A stretch of 64,000 nt of DNA from Fictibacillus sp. b24. GTDB lineage: Bacteria > Bacillota > Bacilli > Bacillales > Fictibacillaceae. Position 1 is the first letter of the stretch. Every line of letters starts with the position of its first letter. The translations under genes were made by a program, and so were the position numbers. The notes under the pieces are model-generated. The model worked only from the letters and a program-made list of their open reading frames with translations. It was not told the origin of the DNA and searched no databases. This document shows, one piece after another, positions 59,374 to 64,000 of this stretch. The DNA is taken from the NCBI RefSeq assembly GCF_030348825.1, contig NZ_JAUCES010000005.1, positions 3,224,001 to 3,288,000 on the forward strand, read 5' to 3'.

Positions 59374-61512
59374 TTAAGCTGCTGCTATTTCTTCCGTGTC
59401 TTTCTTTTTTCTAATCTGTGTTGCAAAGTAGATCCATGTTCCAACCATACAAAGTGCCATGAACCCTACTAGAACCCAAAGGTTGAAGATGAAGCTGCTC
59501 GTATCTCCACTTGAGATCACTGCTTTAAAGCCTGCAACCGAATATGTCATTGGAAGCCAAATGTTAAAGCCTTGAAGACCGTTCGGAATCAGTTCAAGCG
59601 GGAATGTTCCTGCACTTGTTGTAAGCTGAAGAATCAAGATAATGATCGCTACAAATCGTCCTGGGTCACCTAGTACAGTTACTAGCAATTGTACGAGAGC
59701 TAAGAACGTCAAACTAGTAATGATGCTAAGTCCGAGAAATGCTCCTAAGTTACTTACTTCAATGTCCAGTCCGTATAACAATACAGCATCGGCAATAAGT
59801 GCTTGAACAACACCCACTACTGCTAAGAAAGCAAACTTACCAGCGAACCAGCTGAATCCTGAACGCGGTTCTCCTGCTTTATCACGTAACGGGAATACGA
59901 TCGACATTAACAATGCCCCTACGAAAAGCCCTAGTGATAAGAAATAAGGAGCAAAACCTGTTCCATAGTTTGGAACATCAGAGAAGGTTTTGGTTTTTAC
60001 AGATACAGGATTCGCAATTCTCTCAAACATTTCACTGTCTGGGTCAAGTTCTCCTGTTTTGTCTGCTGCATCACTGAGTGAAGACGATAGCTTGCCGCTT
60101 CCATCAAGAAGTTTTTTTTCACCGTTGTGAATTTCCTTCACATGACCTGTAACCTCTTGCCATCCTGATGAAACCGTTGACGTTCCATCTGCAATCTTTC
60201 CGCTGGCAGCCAACAACTGTTGTGAACCTGCTGCTGCTTCTCCTAATTTAGATTGGAACGTTTGCGTGCCTTCATTTACCTTTGCTTGGCCACTTGCAAG
60301 CTGATCCACTCCGCCAGCTAATTTAAGCTGCCCGTTATGAAGCTGCTCTGCTCCTTGTGCCACAGCTGTTTGTGAATCACTCAGTTTTTTAGCACCTGCT
60401 GAAAGTTCGTTAGCACCTCCAGCAATCTTGCCTGTTGCTGCGGTTAGACCATCTAATCCTTTATTAATTTCATTGCTTGCCGCTGCAAGCTGTTTTAAAG
60501 AAGCAGCAACCTGTTCATCTGACATGTTTTCTTGGTTTTGAATCAATGCGTTGATTTGTTGTTCTAGTTGTTTTGATCCTGCTGTCGCTTTTTGTGCACC
60601 TGCATTCCATTCGTTCACAGAACCCGCAAGCGTACTCGCGCCATTCGATAATTTAGCAGCACCGCCTTGTAATGCAAGACTGCCGTTCTTAATTTTTTCA
60701 GATCCTGCTGTCGCCTGACTAAGACCGCTCTTTAAAGCTTGTGCACCGTTACTAAGCTGACCTTGACCTGCAGCAAGCTGTTTATGAGCAGCAAGCAGTT
60801 TATCAATTCCGCTATCAAACTCGGTCATTTTTGATTGGAAAGTCGCTGCTCCATTGTTAAGTTCATTGATCTTTGGTGTTTTCTCTTCCATACCCGCTGC
60901 AAGTTCGCCGCTTCCAGACGAAGCTTTCTTCAGACCATCCGTTACTTGATTCGAACCGTCTGCAGCTTTCTCCAAACCGCCGGCTAACTGTTCGACTTGA
61001 TCAAACATCACCTCAGCATATGTTTTGGTGAGTTCGTTGGATAAGCTTTCTTTCATCTTATCAACGGCAGTTCCACCAATTTGCGCTGCTAGAAAGTTAA
61101 ATCCTGCGTTCGGTGTATAAATAATTTCAGGTTTTTTATTCGAGCTGCCTGATAATGATGTTGCTTCTTCAGAAAAGTTTTCTGGTATCTCGATCATCAT
61201 GTAATAATCATTATGTTCGAGTCCTTGCTTTGCTTTTTCTTCACTTACGAATTTCCACTTAAACTGAGGATTCTCTTTCAGCTTTTTAACAAACTCATCC
61301 CCAACAGCTAAGTTTTCTCCGTTATATTTATACCCCTCATCCTGATTGACTACGGCAACCGGCAGATCTTCCATCTTGTCATACGGATCCCAGAACGCCC
61401 AAAGGAACATTCCGCTGTATAACACAGGTATAAAAAGAACGGCTAAGACCGGTACAGCGATTTTTCTGTTCGAAAAAACCGCTCTAAATTGAGCTCCGAT
61501 ACTTTTTAGCAC
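59374..61512 (-). CDS. yhgE: YhgE/Pip family membrane protein
   Basis: A 712-residue phage-infection-protein family member. One N-terminal helix (residues 18-38), an extracytoplasmic domain of about 470 residues made of repeated Leu/Ala/Gly-rich heptads (GANELSAGAKKLSD-like) and five C-terminal helices (about 525-700) in the ABC-2 permease style. Homologues are surface proteins used as phage receptors; native function is unclear. It lies 154 bp after the TetR gene, as in B. subtilis. Confidence 0.92.
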   Translation of the reverse strand: MLKSIGAQFRAVFSNRKIAVPVLAVLFIPVLYSGMFLWAFWDPYDKMEDLPVAVVNQDEGYKYNGENLAVGDEFVKKLKENPQFKWKFVSEEKAKQGLEHNDYYMMIEIPENFSEEATSLSGSSNKKPEIIYTPNAGFNFLAAQIGGTAVDKMKESLSNELTKTYAEVMFDQVEQLAGGLEKAADGSNQVTDGLKKASSGSGELAAGMEEKTPKINELNNGAATFQSKMTEFDSGIDKLLAAHKQLAAGQGQLSNGAQALKSGLSQATAGSEKIKNGSLALQGGAAKLSNGASTLAGSVNEWNAGAQKATAGSKQLEQQINALIQNQENMSDEQVAASLKQLAAASNEINKGLDGLTAATGKIAGGANELSAGAKKLSDSQTAVAQGAEQLHNGQLKLAGGVDQLASGQAKVNEGTQTFQSKLGEAAAGSQQLLAASGKIADGTSTVSSGWQEVTGHVKEIHNGEKKLLDGSGKLSSSLSDAADKTGELDPDSEMFERIANPVSVKTKTFSDVPNYGTGFAPYFLSLGLFVGALLMSIVFPLRDKAGEPRSGFSWFAGKFAFLAVVGVVQALIADAVLLYGLDIEVSNLGAFLGLSIITSLTFLALVQLLVTVLGDPGRFVAIIILILQLTTSAGTFPLELIPNGLQGFNIWLPMTYSVAGFKAVISSGDTSSFIFNLWVLVGFMALCMVGTWIYFATQIRKKKDTEEIAAA

Positions 61513-61536
61513 TATTTTTCACTCCTTCTAAATACT

Positions 61537-61565
61537 AAATGACTATATCAGTCACATGGTCATTT
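61537..61565. promoter_or_regulatory. Probable TetR-type operator upstream of yhgE
   Basis: AAATGAC (61537-61543) and GTCATTT (61559-61565) form an inverted repeat with a second nested repeat TGACT-ATATC-AGTCA, 25 bp before the yhgE start. The adjacent TetR protein is the likely binder. Confidence 0.6.
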
Positions 61566-61666
61566 TACTTCAAAAAAAGAGAACTCTTACGTCCGCTTTT
61601 AGAAAATGACCGGAATCAAAATTTGGTCACGAGTAAATATATCACTTTTTATCAACTTCTGCAACA

Positions 61667-62236
61667 CTAGGATTTTCTTAATCCATCCATCACAAACATC
61701 TCAAGTACTTCTAGCATTTTCTCCTTATGAAGAGCCTCGTTATCACGTTCCCAATCAAAAATGAGAGCGATATAGAGTTTTACCATCATAAATGCCACAA
61801 TGTCTGTAGGACACTCTTTGATCTCACCTTTTTCGACCGCTTTATCGAGTTCCTTTTTAACAAAGCTTAAGACAGCCTTTTCTATCCTTTGCAGCGCATC
61901 TGTTACGGGTGAAGTGTTTAACTCTTTCACTTCTTGTGAAAGTTTGACGGCCAATTGATGCGTTCTCCGAAGTTCAATTACCTCATAAAGCGCATTATGC
62001 AGATTTTCATAAAAAGGACGGTCTTCTTTAATTGCAGCAGAAGCCGCCAATTTTGTTTCTTTTACCAGGTTCGTAATAATTTCAGAAAACAGCTCTTCTT
62101 TATTAGAGAAAAAAGTATAGATCGTTCCTTTTCCAACGTTTGCAATCTTCGCGATCTGGTCTACCGTACTTGCTTTGTAACCGAACATAGAAAAAGAACG
62201 TTCTGCTGCTTCTAAAATACTTTTTCTGCGATCCAT
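61667..62236 (-). CDS. yhgD: TetR/AcrR family regulator, YhgD-like
   Basis: A 189-residue TetR protein. Helix-turn-helix at residues 22-46 (VDQIAKIANVGKGTIYTFFSNKEELF), then a ligand-binding helical domain. Its position between the kinase and yhgE matches the B. subtilis yhgD-yhgE pair and suggests it represses yhgE. Its start overlaps the kinase stop by one base. Confidence 0.92.
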   Translation of the reverse strand: MDRRKSILEAAERSFSMFGYKASTVDQIAKIANVGKGTIYTFFSNKEELFSEIITNLVKETKLAASAAIKEDRPFYENLHNALYEVIELRRTHQLAVKLSQEVKELNTSPVTDALQRIEKAVLSFVKKELDKAVEKGEIKECPTDIVAFMMVKLYIALIFDWERDNEALHKEKMLEVLEMFVMDGLRKS

Positions 62237-63513
62237 TATTCCACCCCCTCTTTATCCAACGGACTTACTTTTGTACTTAGCGGCAATGTTAACAGTACAC
62301 GTGTTCCTTCGTTAAGCGCACTTTCATAGCGAAGTTTTCCACCCATATCTTGAATCAATTTGTACGTTACCATCATGCCGAGACCGGTACCTTTTGCTTT
62401 TGTCGTGTAAAAAGGAAGTCCGATCTGTTCAAGTTCCTCTTCTGTCATACCTTTACCATTGTCTTCAATCGCAATCGTAATATTCTTTTTTGTAACTTTA
62501 TAAGGATAGAGATGAATCGTACCACCCTCTTCAATTGCTTCAACACCATTTTTTATAATATTGATCAAGCCTTGCTTCAGCTTCGGTTCATCAATACAAA
62601 CTTTGTAGTCGCCGATCTCACTGGCTGTTAGTTCCACATTATTAATCGAACCGTATGGAGCCGTAAGTGATATAACATCCTTTAAAACCTTTTCAAGCGT
62701 AATTCTTTCAAGCTTTGGAACATCAGGCTTAACCATAGACAAATAATCTGTGATAATCTTGTTCGTTCTGTCTAGCTCTTCAATCAAAAGAGGAGAGTGT
62801 TCTTTCAGTTTAGCATCTGTCGTTGTACTCCCGAGAAACTGAATCATCCCTCTGATTGTTGTCATTGGATTTCTTACTTCATGTGCAATCGCAGCAGCCA
62901 TCTGTCCTGCAACGGCAAGTTTATCTAAATAAACGGTTTCTTTTAACTGCATATTGATCTTAACGAGTCTTTCAATTAAAAAAATACAAGAAAAGAATGC
63001 GATCAGAAAGCTTGAGAAATAGACAAAATAAAAATCGATCGTCAGAAAATCTAAATACGTGTGAATGAACAACATATAAAACAACGTATAAACAATAGCA
63101 ATATACATCGCAGAAATCCATCTTCGTTTGTCTTCATCAAAAAATCCATGATAGATCAAACAGATGACATAAGCCAAGAATATTAATACAACTCCAAGCC
63201 ATACAAGATCCCCGCCCATAACTACTCTAGCCACAAGTACAATCAATGAACAAATTGCCCCCGGCAGCCAGCCTACATAAAGTGTCACAATCATGATCGG
63301 TACATTTCTTAGATCAAAATATGAATCTTGCAGAGTTTCAATAGGAAACAGCATACAAACCAGTGCTCCTGCTCCACTGATCAAACCAAAAATCACTTGG
63401 TTTTTATAACTTGGAATAACACCAGGATGAAGGGGAAAGAACATATTTAGAAGATGTGTAAAGGAGAAAATGATTGCAATATTCACAAATAACGGTTCAA
63501 TAAATGCCTGCAT
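62236..63513 (-). CDS. Membrane sensor histidine kinase (KinB-like)
   Basis: A 425-residue kinase with about six membrane helices in residues 1-185, resembling the 5TMR-LYT sensor of KinB and LytS. The phosphoacceptor block AAAIAHEVRNPMTTIRGMIQFLG follows at about 208-230, then NIIKNGVEAIE, DNGKGMTEEE and FYTTKAKGTGLGMM of the ATPase domain. It fits sporulation-phosphorelay kinases. No response regulator is adjacent; its place between hemY and yhgD differs from B. subtilis. Confidence 0.9.
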   Translation of the reverse strand: MQAFIEPLFVNIAIIFSFTHLLNMFFPLHPGVIPSYKNQVIFGLISGAGALVCMLFPIETLQDSYFDLRNVPIMIVTLYVGWLPGAICSLIVLVARVVMGGDLVWLGVVLIFLAYVICLIYHGFFDEDKRRWISAMYIAIVYTLFYMLFIHTYLDFLTIDFYFVYFSSFLIAFFSCIFLIERLVKINMQLKETVYLDKLAVAGQMAAAIAHEVRNPMTTIRGMIQFLGSTTTDAKLKEHSPLLIEELDRTNKIITDYLSMVKPDVPKLERITLEKVLKDVISLTAPYGSINNVELTASEIGDYKVCIDEPKLKQGLINIIKNGVEAIEEGGTIHLYPYKVTKKNITIAIEDNGKGMTEEELEQIGLPFYTTKAKGTGLGMMVTYKLIQDMGGKLRYESALNEGTRVLLTLPLSTKVSPLDKEGVE

Positions 63514-63648
63514 AATGCTCCCCTTCCCTTTTTTCTTTCTTCAGTATAGCAGAAACATTCTACAAGAAAATATAAAAAACGACAAACATATCCATTTGCC
63601 GTTTAATTCTTTATTTAAATTGTTTACATACAATGATGATTTTGAAAG

Positions 63649-63783
63649 TAAGTTGATTTTCGCTCCAGGTGCTTCGCTTTCCGCGGGGCAGGCGGTGAGC
63701 CACATTCGAACGTTTCACTCTTAAGTGTCTCACCTGCCCACCTGTCCCGCAGGAGTCTCACACCTTACGCTACAATCAACTTG
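63649..63783. repeat. Palindromic intergenic repeat, copy I (reverse orientation)
   Basis: From TAAGTTGATTTTCGCTCC to ACAATCAACTTG, between hemY and the kinase gene; the apical stem is CACTT..AATGTG. 63790-63905 holds nothing else I can support. Confidence 0.9.
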
Positions 63784-63907
63784 CTTATGAAGATAAGAAA
63801 AAATTCTTAAAAGCGATAAACCATAAGAAAAGAGCCTTTATTTATTTTTTGCATTTAAAAAAAGGATCTGCAAGCTCAAAGAAATAAGCTGTTAAGAACA
63901 TACAACC

Positions 63908-64000
63908 TTACCCCTTAAAAAGAGATTCCACTGCCATTTTAGCAGAGTTCACACAGTCTGGCAGGCCGACACCATCGTACGGGGCTCCCGCTAGTTTCAC
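63908..64000 (-). CDS. hemY: Protoporphyrinogen oxidase C-terminus (5' end outside window)
   Basis: The last 30 codons, reading VKLAGAPYDGVGLPDC to stop at 63908. The G-x-x-(Y/F)-(D/E)-GVG-(I/L)-PDC motif is the FAD-binding C-terminal signature of Bacillus HemY, the oxygen-dependent coproporphyrinogen/protoporphyrinogen oxidase of heme synthesis. The position upstream of yhgD-yhgE matches B. subtilis hemEHY-yhgDE and supports the call. Confidence 0.85.
   Translation of the reverse strand: MKLAGAPYDGVGLPDCVNSAKMAVESLFKG

Noticed and set aside
59137-59472. Several open frames across the 20-bp tandem array on both strands
   Set aside because: They arise because the repeat lacks stops; the period is not a multiple of three, so the protein has no constant repeat, and no ribosome site was found.
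2746-63783. The nine palindromic repeats as insertion sequences
   Set aside because: They are only ~135 bp, encode nothing, and I saw no consistent target duplication; at most they are MITE-like.

Overview
The window is a low-GC, densely coded stretch of a Bacillaceae chromosome. Neighbourhoods familiar from Bacillus subtilis (yhfI-lplJ, hemY-yhgD-yhgE, motA-motB, MsmX-type sugar ABC operons without their own ATPase) point to the family. The genus is not provable from the sequence; a Fictibacillus-like organism is my best guess. Most genes from 16 kb onward lie on the minus strand. There are no rRNA or tRNA genes, no CRISPR array, no prophage and no complete insertion sequence.

Layout. 1-16 kb: end of an MFS exporter, an NAD-dependent epimerase, a coiled-coil protein, a histidine phosphatase, a secreted CAP protein, a PAS sensor kinase, a ResA-type thioredoxin, an ECF sigma/anti-sigma pair, motAB behind a SigD-like promoter, an M48 protease, a HAD hydrolase, a YtrA-type GntR/ABC operon, a DUF421 membrane protein and a secreted glycerophosphodiesterase. 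16-20.6 kb: a Cof phosphatase, a 43-residue membrane protein with its own promoter and terminator, azlCD and a stand-alone MurG. 20.6-44.3 kb: the centrepiece, a phenylalanine/phenylacetate catabolic region. 44.4-50 kb: lplJ, yhfI and a LysR-linked oxidoreductase/DJ-1 group. 50-55 kb: a LacI-regulated sugar ABC importer. 55-59 kb: an orphan GlnQ-type ATPase and an OpuC/OpuF-type osmoprotectant importer. 59-64 kb: yhgE, yhgD, a KinB-like kinase and the last codons of hemY.

How the genes work together. A phenylalanine dehydrogenase sits at the head of a complete 2-oxo acid dehydrogenase complex (E1 alpha, E1 beta, E2, E3), preceded by a FlK-like hotdog thioesterase. With paaK, paaABCD, three crotonase-fold enzymes, an aldehyde dehydrogenase, paaH, paaJ and paaX nearby, this reads as L-Phe to phenylpyruvate to phenylacetyl-CoA to ring epoxidation to beta-oxidation. 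The same inverted repeat (ACG-N9-CGT core) lies before the thioesterase, paaA and paaK, which ties the two halves into one regulon. CcpA cre boxes lie before the dehydrogenase and paaK. paaE and the hydratase half of paaZ are not present.

Hidden features. At 27739-28299 a thioredoxin-fold gene is interrupted by an in-frame TGA exactly where the redox cysteine of its family should be. A hairpin placed as a bacterial SECIS follows 25 nt later, so this is probably a selenoprotein. Nine copies of a ~135-bp palindromic repeat with covarying stems, and six intergenic loci with unrelated 20-21-bp tandem repeats, form two further unexplained layers.
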